From: Candidatus Thermochlorobacter aerophilus
Lineage (GTDB): Bacteria; Bacteroidota; Chlorobiia; Chlorobiales; Thermochlorobacteraceae
Reading direction: 5' to 3'
Length of the DNA: 55,397 bases
Assembly (NCBI GenBank): GCA_002794105.1
Contig: PHFL01000072.1
Location: 42,637 to 98,033 of the forward strand
Part shown: positions 36,183-45,100 of the stretch, piece by piece
How the letters are laid out: each line of letters opens with the position of its first letter
Numbering within the stretch: position 1 is the stretch's first letter
The notes under the pieces: generated by a model
What the model was told of the DNA's origin: nothing
The model's database searches: none
What the model saw: the letters and a program-made list of their open reading frames with translations, nothing else
Translations under genes and position numbers: made by a program

Positions 36183-37534
36183 GTGCCATGCGTAAGCATT
36201 TCTGTTTCCACTTTTTCCGTAGCGTTTTCAGGGATGCCCAACTTACTGCACACATCCGTGAGCCTGAAAATTGCGGCTATGGTCAGCGCTACCACAAACA
36301 GGAATGCGCCATACGCCAGTGTGAGCTTGGCAAGATACCAACCAATAATGTCAGGGCTTGTTAAAAGTGTTATCGCAAATGCCGCACTGACATAACCAAT
36401 AAACCACTTATCTCTGACCTTCCACTCTGCTATGGCGACGGCAAAGTAAAGCCATGCTGGAAGCAGTGCCACTACATGATACTGATGCGCTTGTGGCAAA
36501 AAGGCAGGCACGGTTGCACAAGCTAATGCCACCCCGCCCCATTCATAGAGCTTTGCACTTTTGTGGCGATAGCGGTAAGCATAGTATGGAATCGGTAGCA
36601 GAAGTAGCAGAATCAGCGTGGCTTTGAAGATGCTTAGCCATATTTTTGGCAACTCCAAAATGGTAATCGAGTGCAAAATGCCATCATGCTCGAATGCCGC
36701 CGTATTGGTGAAAAGCCGAATCATCTGCGCTGACATTGAAATATTGTCAGCTTGCAATGCAATGCCTGTCGGGTCAATGTATTTGAACGGGAGTTCAGTA
36801 GCAGTTGGAGCATTCTTTAGCACCCGTTCTATTACGAAGTAGGAGAAAAACTCAATATTGCGTTCTATGCCAAGAAATAGTGATGGTAAGGCTATCCAGA
36901 TAATGCCCCCCAAGACGATAGCGCCGACAAGTTTCCACCTTTGCTTAGCCAGATACCACAGTCCCAGCGGCAGCGTCAGTAGCTTGAAGCTAATTCCTAT
37001 TCCCAGTGCAATGCCGCCCAGCACATTTTTTTGCTTCGTGATAAGCCACAGCCCAAACACGGTCAGGCTCATGACAATCAGATTTACCTGCCCGCTTGAA
37101 ATTTCATAGATAATGTAGCGTGCCCCAAGAAGAATTGTGAGCGTTGCAATTGCCCATTGTACCCTTATTGGGAGCGCCCGGAATCTCTTGCCCGTCATGG
37201 CTTCATATCCCAATAAGATAGACACGCCAACCAGCAAGGTATTCAGGACCACCAGCCAAAGTACATTCACCCAAATTGGCAATCGGATAAATGGAATGAA
37301 CACCACGCCAGACATAGGCGGATAGACGAACATGTAGCCATCTTCAGGGTCTATGTAGGGATGCTCGCCTTTGTAGATGGATTCGGCAATATTGACAAAA
37401 ATGTTGATGTCGCCTTTCAGGCGTGTGGGAGATTGTATCTGTTTGTTGTAGCAGACGACCATTACCACCAGCGTTGCGGCAATGGCTATGGTGCGCCAAA
37501 GCCAAAGATATTGCTCAAATTTGCCTTTCTGCAT
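36179..37534 (-). CDS. Glycosyltransferase family 87 (DUF2029) membrane protein
   Basis: This integral membrane protein of 451 residues has about ten to twelve hydrophobic segments. It shows the GT87 (DUF2029) layout: NIFVNIAESIYKGEHPYIDPEDGYMFVYPP at the extracytoplasmic loop, and later helices such as VNLIVMSLTVFGLWLI, a region with the conserved ...GISFKLLTLPLGLWYL, and a C-terminal WYLAKLTLAYGAFLFV. GT87 members transfer mannose or other sugars from polyprenyl-phosphate donors. The ATG at 37534 overlaps the stop of the HtrA gene by one base (TGATG), showing translational coupling; a GTG one codon upstream is also in frame. Confidence 0.85.
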   Translation of the reverse strand: MQKGKFEQYLWLWRTIAIAATLVVMVVCYNKQIQSPTRLKGDINIFVNIAESIYKGEHPYIDPEDGYMFVYPPMSGVVFIPFIRLPIWVNVLWLVVLNTLLVGVSILLGYEAMTGKRFRALPIRVQWAIATLTILLGARYIIYEISSGQVNLIVMSLTVFGLWLITKQKNVLGGIALGIGISFKLLTLPLGLWYLAKQRWKLVGAIVLGGIIWIALPSLFLGIERNIEFFSYFVIERVLKNAPTATELPFKYIDPTGIALQADNISMSAQMIRLFTNTAAFEHDGILHSITILELPKIWLSIFKATLILLLLLPIPYYAYRYRHKSAKLYEWGGVALACATVPAFLPQAHQYHVVALLPAWLYFAVAIAEWKVRDKWFIGYVSAAFAITLLTSPDIIGWYLAKLTLAYGAFLFVVALTIAAIFRLTDVCSKLGIPENATEKVETEMLTHGT

Positions 37535-38727
37535 CACTTCTCGAGCTTGAGCGAAAGTTCCATGAGCTTTCTGTCTCGCACTATCTTGAGCTTGAGAATT
37601 TCGCCAGCCCGCATTTCTCGCACGGCAAATAGAAGTTCTTGCTCATTTCTCACTCTTTGACCATTTGCCTCAATGATGACATCACCGACCTTTATGCCTG
37701 CACGGTCTGCCGAAGAGTTTTTTTCCACATTGGCAACCACCACACCTTGTCCTTGCTCGAGTCCAAAATACCTTGCCAATTGTGGCGTTAAGTTTTGCAC
37801 AGCAATCCCTACCTTGAACGACCGCTCAATTTTGCCTTTTACTTTGAGTTCATCGACGATTTTCTTGACACGGTTGATTGGAATAGCAAAGCCAATTCCG
37901 ATTGAGCCTGCACCGCCCCCTGTGTAAATGAAGGTATTGACGCCGATGACTTCCGCATTTGCATTCAGCAGCGGTCCGCCACTATTGCCACTGTTAATTG
38001 CCGCATCGGTTTGAATCATATCACGATAGGAGCGACCTTGCACATCAGGAAAATTTAGCCCTGTTGAGCTGACCACCCCCACAGTTACAATAGGCTTATT
38101 GCTGATTTCAAATAGCCCGAAGGGATTCCCCATTGCAATAACCCATTCACCCACGATTACATCATCTGAATTGCCCAGTCGGAGTGCAGGAAATGGTCCC
38201 CCATCATCGACTTTGAGCAGAGCAATATCGGTGAGGTCATCTACACCGACCAATCGTGCATCGTGCTGCTTTCCATCTATAGTAGTTACGACAATTTTTA
38301 CAGCATTGCCTGCTACGTGCGCATTGGTCACGATGTAGCCATCACTGGAGATGAAAAAGCCTGAGCCCAAGCTCTTGACCTCTTGCCGCAAGGTTTGATT
38401 TCGTCGGCGCATGAACGGTCCGAAGAAAGGGTCATCTTCAAAGAAAAAGCTAAATGGGTCGCGCACTTGATATTCACGAATTTCGGTTACATTGATACCG
38501 ACCACTGACGGACCTGCCACAGCAACAGTCTGTGTAATAGCATTGCGCCGTGAGTTGGAAATGTCATCCGTCCTAGATTGAGCATACAATGAGCTTAGGC
38601 TGGCAAGACTTTCAACTTTTGCTGTGGGTGTTTGATTGCTCTCTTGCACCTGTCCCTTTTCGAGTGCACAGCCCACATACACTAACACGGCTACCAGAAT
38701 GGGTATGACAATTGGTGTTTTTCGCAT
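37534..38727 (-). CDS. HtrA/DegP-type serine protease lipoprotein with one PDZ domain
   Basis: This trypsin-like envelope protease is of the S1C (DegP/DegS/HtrA) family. ATG at 38727 places a lipoprotein signal first (MRKTPIVIPILVAVLVYVGC). The catalytic triad is visible: His in VTNAHVAG near residue 136, Asp in DDLTDIALLKV near 162, and Ser in NSGNSGGPLLN near 245. A single PDZ domain follows (GVVVANVEKNSSADRAGIKVGDVIIEANGQ, about 300-390). One PDZ domain resembles DegS or short HtrA, but the lipid anchor suggests an envelope quality-control protease. It is coupled to the GT87 gene. Confidence 0.93.
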   Translation of the reverse strand: MRKTPIVIPILVAVLVYVGCALEKGQVQESNQTPTAKVESLASLSSLYAQSRTDDISNSRRNAITQTVAVAGPSVVGINVTEIREYQVRDPFSFFFEDDPFFGPFMRRRNQTLRQEVKSLGSGFFISSDGYIVTNAHVAGNAVKIVVTTIDGKQHDARLVGVDDLTDIALLKVDDGGPFPALRLGNSDDVIVGEWVIAMGNPFGLFEISNKPIVTVGVVSSTGLNFPDVQGRSYRDMIQTDAAINSGNSGGPLLNANAEVIGVNTFIYTGGGAGSIGIGFAIPINRVKKIVDELKVKGKIERSFKVGIAVQNLTPQLARYFGLEQGQGVVVANVEKNSSADRAGIKVGDVIIEANGQRVRNEQELLFAVREMRAGEILKLKIVRDRKLMELSLKLEK

Positions 38728-38767
38728 GATTGGTTTGGCAATATGGTTTCTCAACTCTTGGAAATTT

Positions 38768-39292
38768 TTACTGCAAGATACTTTCTTTCGCCTTGCTGAA
38801 TGCAGACAGAGCTATAAACGAAATACCCATTAGCAAGTTTGCACTGGTGAGCGTGGTGTAGAGTTTGTGCAAGCGATTGAATTCGTCTCGGAATGCTTGT
38901 TTAGACACATCAAAATTATCGAAGTCCTTGATTTCTACGGTGCGCAGGTATTCGAGCTGGTCTGTGATGAACTTGCCGTAGCCAATGAGGAGTAGCACCA
39001 TCAAGCCTAGTAGCACAGTCTTGACGATTCTTGTCGTGTCGCGTGTGTCAGGCTGGAGCATGAAATACACTGCAGAGATGCTCATGAGAATTGCACCTGC
39101 AGTTTCAATCAGGTTTAGTCGTGCTAAAATTTTTCCATTCAGATGCCCAGCTAAATTTATGCTTCCTGCTTCACGAAAGACTGTGCCTGCTACGGCTACA
39201 GCAAACATGATAATTCCGCCAACCCACACTGCACTGCCGAGTTGTTCTAAAAACATGAAAATACCGTTGAAGACCTGCTTGTTCATGCGCAT
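38768..39292 (-). CDS. DUF4149-like membrane protein
   Basis: The 174-residue membrane protein has four hydrophobic segments. The first, FLEQLGSAVWVGGIIMFAVAVAGTVF, matches the DUF4149 pattern (LGxAxWxGGxxxF); the others include AGAILMSISAVYFML and VLLGLMVLLLIGYG. The last helix precedes a short tail. The biochemical role of DUF4149 is unknown. ATG at 39292 or 39286 can be the start. It is 9 bp downstream of the TSUP-family gene, so co-transcription with neighbours is likely. Confidence 0.7.
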   Translation of the reverse strand: MRMNKQVFNGIFMFLEQLGSAVWVGGIIMFAVAVAGTVFREAGSINLAGHLNGKILARLNLIETAGAILMSISAVYFMLQPDTRDTTRIVKTVLLGLMVLLLIGYGKFITDQLEYLRTVEIKDFDNFDVSKQAFRDEFNRLHKLYTTLTSANLLMGISFIALSAFSKAKESILQ

Positions 39293-39301
39293 TTTGGCAC
39301 T

Positions 39302-40078
39302 TTAGATGATGATTAAACGAAGTGTATCGTATCCAAATTTAGCAACAATTGCAAAAATCACGAGAAGAAAGAGTGTGCGGACAAATGTGCTGCCGCGCAG
39401 TATGGCTAACCTTGCGCCCAGCAGCGCTCCTGCAATGTTGCACAAGCCCATTGGCAAACCGACCCAAAGCATCACTTTGCCACCTATCCCGAAGTAAAGC
39501 ACTGCCGCCAAGTTGGTTGAAAAGTTTACCACCTTCGAGATGGCTGATGCACGCAGGAAGTCGAACCCAAAGACACCAACAAACAGAAAGATGAGAAAAC
39601 TTCCTGTGCCCGGTCCGAAAAATCCATCGTAGAAGCCGATACCCATTCCAACGAGCGTTGCATACAGTTTTTCTTTTTTTCTGGGAAGTTTCGGCAGATG
39701 TTCTGTTCCAAAGTTCTTTCGGACAAGCGTGTATAATGCCACTGCTACCAGCAGTACCAGAATAACTGGGCGCAGGATGTTTTTGTCGAACAAATTGACC
39801 ACACTTGCGCCAATTGAAGAAAAGATAAATGCAGGAATGGCTGCATATATGGTAACCTGCCAATTTATATCAACTTTCCGTGCATACTGGCATGTCGCTA
39901 CACTTGTGCCACAAATTGAGGATAGCTTGTTGGTACCCAAAATTGCAGGCACTTCGGTTTGCGGTGGCAGAACAATAAAGAGCGCTGGCAATTGAATCAA
40001 TCCTCCGCCACCTGCAATAGAGTCAATAAACCCAGCAAGCCCTGCAAATGCGCAAAGTATTAGTGTTTCTTCTAACAC
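39302..40078 (-). CDS. TauE/SafE (TSUP) family transporter
   Basis: This 258-residue membrane transporter belongs to the sulfite-exporter TauE/SafE (TSUP) family, whose members export or import sulfonates, sulfite or thiosulfate. The conserved repeat pattern is visible: FAGLAGFIDSIAGGGGLIQLPALF near the start (residues 12-35) and GIGFYDGFFGPGTGSFLIFLF near 148-168, with LGARLAILRGSTFVRT at the end of the last repeat. The start is GTG at 40078, directly after the TAG of the EVE gene, so translation is probably coupled. The actual substrate is unknown. Confidence 0.9.
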   Translation of the reverse strand: MLEETLILCAFAGLAGFIDSIAGGGGLIQLPALFIVLPPQTEVPAILGTNKLSSICGTSVATCQYARKVDINWQVTIYAAIPAFIFSSIGASVVNLFDKNILRPVILVLLVAVALYTLVRKNFGTEHLPKLPRKKEKLYATLVGMGIGFYDGFFGPGTGSFLIFLFVGVFGFDFLRASAISKVVNFSTNLAAVLYFGIGGKVMLWVGLPMGLCNIAGALLGARLAILRGSTFVRTLFLLVIFAIVAKFGYDTLRLIII

Positions 40079-40471
40079 CTACCTTACTTTTTTCAAAATA
40101 TATTCGGCAAGCGATGAAGCCACGGGCATGACGGAAAGTCGTGGCAAGCGTATGAGGTCGAAGTTCTCAAAGTGCTTATCCTTTTTTATTTCGGCTAAGG
40201 TCAGCGGTTTGGCAAAGCGTTCTTTGAATTTCACTTTGCATACGACGGTATCATTTTCATCAGTATAAGCGTCAGTGATAGCTTCACACAGGCCCACAAT
40301 TTGTTTCTCACTGCCTGTGTGGTAGATAAAACACAGGTCACCTGCTTTAATTGTGCGAAGATGCTTTAGAGCCAAAGCGTTCTTGACACCATCCCATACA
40401 GTTTGATTGTCTTTTTGGAGCATTTGCAAGCTGTATTCGGAAGGCTCAGTTTTCAGGAGAAAGTATTGCAT
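40079..40471 (-). CDS. EVE domain protein
   Basis: The 130-residue product is a single EVE (PUA-like) domain: MQYFLLKTEPSEYSLQML, TVWDGVKNALALKHLRTIKAGDLCFIYHTG, VGLCEAITDAYTD and the C-terminal PRLSVMPVASSLAEYILK. EVE domains bind modified bases (such as 5-methyl- and 5-hydroxymethylcytosine in related SRA and YTH folds); many lone bacterial members are of unknown role. It starts with ATG at 40471, 7 bp after the TPR protein stop, and forms a close run with the TSUP and DUF4149 genes. Confidence 0.9.
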   Translation of the reverse strand: MQYFLLKTEPSEYSLQMLQKDNQTVWDGVKNALALKHLRTIKAGDLCFIYHTGSEKQIVGLCEAITDAYTDENDTVVCKVKFKERFAKPLTLAEIKKDKHFENFDLIRLPRLSVMPVASSLAEYILKKVR

Positions 40472-40477
40472 TTGTGC

Positions 40478-41674
40478 TTATCCTGAAAAGGGATGGTCAA
40501 TATACATTTTTGCCAGTTGATGGGAGTTCTGATAGTCTTTCATCTGTAGCACTTTTTTATAGTGTGCTACTGCAGTTGCATGGTCGCCTTGCAAGTCGTA
40601 AATCATGCCAAGTCGTAACATGGTTAGAGCTTGATAAGGCGAAGGTTCTTTGTCGATTTTCTTGGAGAGTGCTTCAGCATGCTTGAAATGCTCCATTGCT
40701 TGTGAAATTTTTCGGCTATTCATCATTGCCACGCCTAAGTGAAAGTGAGCCTCTCTTGCAGCGCGGTCGCCATAGTGTTCAACTTTGTTCCTGCTCTTCT
40801 GCAGCACATCTTGATAAACCATTTCAGCTTCATGCCAGTATCCACCTGAAGCCAGTGCTCGCCCCAAAAATGTATGAAACACAACATTTCTTGGATATTT
40901 TTCATACAGTCGGCGAGCATAGTGCACTGCTTTGACATAATCCTTTTCATAGACATAATAAATCTGCAAAAGAAAGTAGAGTGATTCAGAGCGTGCATAG
41001 CGACTTTTTTCAGATGCAAGCTCTAATTGCTCAATGCCTTTTTTGCGGTCGCCTTTCGGGAATAGCAATGCCAATGGTCTTACAGCAGGAATTTTTTCAG
41101 GAATAACTTCCGCATAGTAGTTGTATAATCCCAGACCGAAGAGAATATCGTAGTTATCCTTGTCAAGTTTGCGCAATTTATTAACGATAGGCAATGCATC
41201 CTTGCCATCACTTGCTGCCTTGAACCAGCTTTCTCTATTTGCTCGCAGTCGCCCACGAAAGCCGAGTGCACCACACTTGAAAAATAGAGCCTCAATATCC
41301 TCTGAATTCCGCTCTAAGCGTTCATCACAGACTTCAATAGTTTTTTCCATCAGGTCGCAAAATTCATCATCGTAGTCTGTGTTATCCATATCTAGCATAA
41401 TTTTCCACCATAGCGTCATTCCCAAGAAAAAGTATCCCACTGGGCTCTTTGGGTCCTTGTTGCGGATTTCGCCAAAAATTTTTTCTGCTTTCGCAAATTC
41501 TAGGTTATATATGAGGTCTATTCCTATCAGAACTTGGTCACTATACTGCTTGATAGGGTCAGGTGCTACAGTCCGACGTTCAATCTGTGCGTAGGCGAGA
41601 TTGAGCGATAGCAGAATGGCAAGTAAGGTGTGCAGAAGTGTGTAGCGCCTGCGATGTATGCTGTGCTCCCTCAT
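40478..41674 (-). CDS. Exported TPR-repeat protein
   Basis: The 398-residue protein begins with a signal peptide (TLLHTLLAILLSLNLAYAQ) and is made of helix-turn-helix TPR units such as GIEQLELASEKSRYARSESLYFLLQIYYVYEKDYVKAVHYARRLYEKYP and ALTMLRLGMIYDLQGDHATAVAHYKKVLQ (for both, only part quoted in family terms). The N-terminal ~150 residues have a conserved-looking LWWKIMLDMDNTDYDDEF segment. TPRs usually hold protein partners. It heads the run toward the EVE and TSUP genes and follows the envelope-machine cluster on the same strand, 125 bp after the small lipoprotein gene. Confidence 0.83.
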   Translation of the reverse strand: MREHSIHRRRYTLLHTLLAILLSLNLAYAQIERRTVAPDPIKQYSDQVLIGIDLIYNLEFAKAEKIFGEIRNKDPKSPVGYFFLGMTLWWKIMLDMDNTDYDDEFCDLMEKTIEVCDERLERNSEDIEALFFKCGALGFRGRLRANRESWFKAASDGKDALPIVNKLRKLDKDNYDILFGLGLYNYYAEVIPEKIPAVRPLALLFPKGDRKKGIEQLELASEKSRYARSESLYFLLQIYYVYEKDYVKAVHYARRLYEKYPRNVVFHTFLGRALASGGYWHEAEMVYQDVLQKSRNKVEHYGDRAAREAHFHLGVAMMNSRKISQAMEHFKHAEALSKKIDKEPSPYQALTMLRLGMIYDLQGDHATAVAHYKKVLQMKDYQNSHQLAKMYIDHPFSG

Positions 41675-41755
41675 CCTTAAAAAGTTTCACGCTTATAAAC
41701 ACCAAACTCTATTATCAAATTCCGATTTCTCTTCAGGGCGGGTTATGAAATGCAA

Positions 41756-41776
41756 AAGCCAAGCATCGCTTGGCTT
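41756..41776 (-). terminator. Hairpin after the envelope cluster
   Basis: Perfect 9-bp stem AAGCCAAGC/GCTTGGCTT with a 3-nt loop, 24 bp after the small lipoprotein stop. The following sequence on the minus strand is only moderately T-rich (TTGCATTTC), so it may be a weak terminator ending the 41.8-54.3-kb cluster. Confidence 0.6.
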
Positions 41777-41799
41777 CTAATGCTTCTCTTGTAAAGACT

Positions 41800-42175
41800 C
41801 TACTGACGCTCACGGTTGGCAATATCCCTCGGCGAGATGGATATTGGTTTTTCATACACTCTGTTACTGTATAGCGTTCTCTGCCCTCGCATCTCTACTT
41901 CCTTGCTAATATCACCAAAGCGTTCATGTTCAGTCTTTATATCAAGGGGCATTCTTTCAATGCTAAGTTTAACTTTTGGTGTCTGAACCCGAAACACAAT
42001 ATCGATTTTGTCTAGAGTCATGCTTTCTGTATCACCCTTGCTCCTCGGTTCCTTTTTGGCAGTTGCTTCTTTCGGACTACTCTTCTTCGGGCGCTTTTGT
42101 GCAGCAGCTTGTTCCGATACAAGAGGCTATCGCCAGCAGCACAGATAGTACGCACAGAAAAAAACGACGATACAT
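41800..42175 (-). CDS. Small lipoprotein, apparently frameshifted
   Basis: Minus-strand ATG at 42175 starts a lipoprotein signal (MYRRFFLCVLSVLLAIASC, then IGTSCC), but the frame stops after 32 codons at a TAG near 42079. In the next frame, sequence continues as a Lys-rich linker (KRPKKSSPKEATAKKEP) and a conserved-looking end: TLDKIDIVFRVQTPKVKLS, then RPLYSNRVY-like ...TLYSNRVYEKPISISPRDI. Dropping one A of the AAAA run at 42095-42098 joins both parts into a ~124-residue protein. It starts 11 bp after the giant TPR gene, so it belongs to that operon. No family is recognised; it probably sits in the outer or inner membrane near the giant protein. Confidence 0.6.
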
Positions 42176-42186
42176 CACAGCCTCCT

Positions 42187-45100
42187 TTACTTTGGGTTCT
42201 CGACTTGCTCGAGCTTCTTTTCAGTTTTCTTGCGATACTCTTTGAGCTTTGGAATTAGCGCTTTTAGGTCGCTTTCTTTAATTTCTTCAAAGTAGGCAAT
42301 ATTAAGTGCTACTTTCAATCCGGCGCCTTTTGGCAAAGTACCTGGGGCGCGGATAGCTAACAAGTTTTTCCCGGGGGTCACGAAATCGTAGATATTTAGC
42401 ACGATAAATTGCTCATCCAAGAGTGAATCAGCTGGTGAGACATCTCTAAACCGGACGATTTTATCTGGTCCAACTTGAACGTCATTGACATAGACTTCTA
42501 AGGAGTCAAATGGGAATTCTTTTGTTAGGATGAGCTGCGCCACTTCTTTTGCACCCTCGAAAGAGAACTCTTTTCGGAAATAAACATACTCCGGCTTCAC
42601 TGGTCCTTTCGGAGCTGGGGGTCTTACCGTAAGGTTATTAGTAACACTTTTGACGCCTTTCACTTTGGCGGCTTTACTTTCTGCATCGATTTTCGTTGCC
42701 TCATCTGCTACTTCTCCCGACAGTGTCACCACAGCGCCTTTCACCTCTACGCTGACACCGCTTACTCCGCTGAGTGCCTCTTCTACCTTCTCCTTCAGCT
42801 CCTCATCCTTTGACTTCTTCTTTTTTCCCCGCTGCGTAAAGTGCTGCTCTTCCACAACAACTGATATTTTCACTCGTGCTAAGTTTTTGCTCGGCGTAAA
42901 GTTCAGCAGTTCCGCTTTGCGACTTGATTTCAGTACTTTGATTGTCGTTACCGTATCGGTTACAGATTTACCTTGCTTGAGCTGCGTCTTCTTCACACCT
43001 TTGCTTGTCAATTCCTTCACGATAGCATCGTAGCGTTGCTTTGCCAGTGTTGCTGGTTTGATTTTGCTGCCGCTATCCAGCACAACACTTGGCGTGATTT
43101 CTACGACCAAGTTCTTGTCTTCCTTGAACTTAGCAACTATGCTATCTAAAGTTTCCGCACCAGCAATAATCTTGGCTTGACCTTTCTCGAATGTTAGGTT
43201 TAGTATCAGGGTTTCGCCAACAGAAAGGTAGTTTGGTTCTACTTTCTCTGGAGCAGCACCTGTCGTTTCGGTCTTTTCGGGTTCTTTCCTTTCAGGTTGT
43301 TGCTCAGGCTGTTGTCCCTGTTCTGGTTGTTGCTTTTGTTCTGGTTCCTTCTTCGGCTCTGGCTTAGACGTTGGTTCTGGCTGTGCTCCGGGCACAACAC
43401 GCTCATACCAAATTGCTTTTGCCGTTACATCCAAGTCCTTCGTCGTAAATGTTGTGTCAGTTGATTTGACAAAGTATTTGAAGCGTTGAGTCTCGTCGTT
43501 CTCGACAACAGGTTTCCATGCTGCGTCGTTGTAATCGCGCTTGAACCAATCGTATTCTTTACCAGGCTCGATCTGCTCAATAAATTTCCAGTCACCTCCA
43601 GAGGTAATAGTTGTTTCTCCCTTCTTGCCGATAATTTTGGCAAGTGTCGGATCAATTTTTCCAAGTGCAAGCAATGATTTACTTGTGTATTCATCTTGAA
43701 TTTCGAAATCCACTAAGAGTACCACGACCTGCGATAGAATCGCAGCAGCACTTTGCTCATAGGTTCTTGCGATGGGGTCATATTTGATGGAGCCATAGTC
43801 AGAGTACCAGAACTTGTCAGGGTTTGCTCTGGAGAGCTCATCCCACTGCTTTACGGTTTTCTTCAACATCTCGGCGCGCTGGCGATTGCTTTCGCCCATT
43901 TCGTAGATGAAACGAGAGGCACGGGTCGCAACTTCGTTGTATCGGTTTTGTGGAGCGTTTGCTTCCTTAAGTAGTTGCAATGCCTGACCATATTCAGCTA
44001 GTGCACTTAGGGTCAGCTCATAGTTCGTCTTGATGATAAAGTTCATCTTGGATGCGAGCACTGCAAAGTCGACAATATCTTTCGCCTTTGGTTGTCCCCT
44101 CAGGCTGTCGAGCTTATTGCGATAGGTTTTATCCAACATGTCGAACAACACATTCGTAGCTCTCGCTAAAGAGTCACTTCGCTCTACTGCTTTCGTTGCT
44201 AATTCATTGATTGCTGCCTTGGCACGCTCGACATATTCATTGCTCAGTTTTAGTTTTTCTGCACGCTCTATACCTCGGCGGTAGGTGTTGATAGCTACTT
44301 CAGCTGCTGGCCTGACGAATTTTTGAGCAATTTGGGAAAGTTGAACTAGCTCGACCACATCACCGAGATATACAGATATCTTGTTTTTTCCTCTTCCGAA
44401 TACTTTTACTGTCTTTTTCGCTTCTTCATCAGCTTGGGCGGCAAGATAGATGTAGACATTTTTCTCTGCTAGTTTCCCCGCCTTAAAGTACATTTCAGAA
44501 ATCTTTGACTTAGCGACTTCTGAAGTGGCGTCAATGGTTACAAGAAAAACATCGTCAGGCACATCCAGACCATTGTTTATGCCTATTTTTGCTATCCATT
44601 TTTCGGTTGGCGGCACGAGTTTTGCCAGTGCAAATTCGCCCTGTTCTCGATTGGTTATTTTGCCGATACTTGCTACTGCATCTCGCAATGCCACTTCTGC
44701 AGAGTCATTCGGGTTAATCAGCGCTCTTCGGACAGAGTCAATCCCTCCAGATGCCTTCTCGAAGTCTCTTCTTGCAGCGGTCAGGTCTTGGAAGGTCTTT
44801 GCATAGTCGTTCCCAGCGCGCTCATAGAAGGATGCCGCATCCACATTAGCTTGAACCTGATTGACCGTTAACTTCGCTGGAATAATTCCCTTTCCTGTTT
44901 TCGGGTCACGAATGATAGCTAATGTATCGGGGATTTTGCTGAACTCGTCGGCTAGATTTTCTGCAACAAATCCAGCATTATACAGCGCGCTGATAGATCG
45001 GTAGCCACCCAGTTTGTAGAGCTCGAGAATGTTTTTCTCAATCTTCCTGCGCAGTGCGTATTTTGCTGTCGTATCGTATGCAATATCGCGCTCTTTTGGC

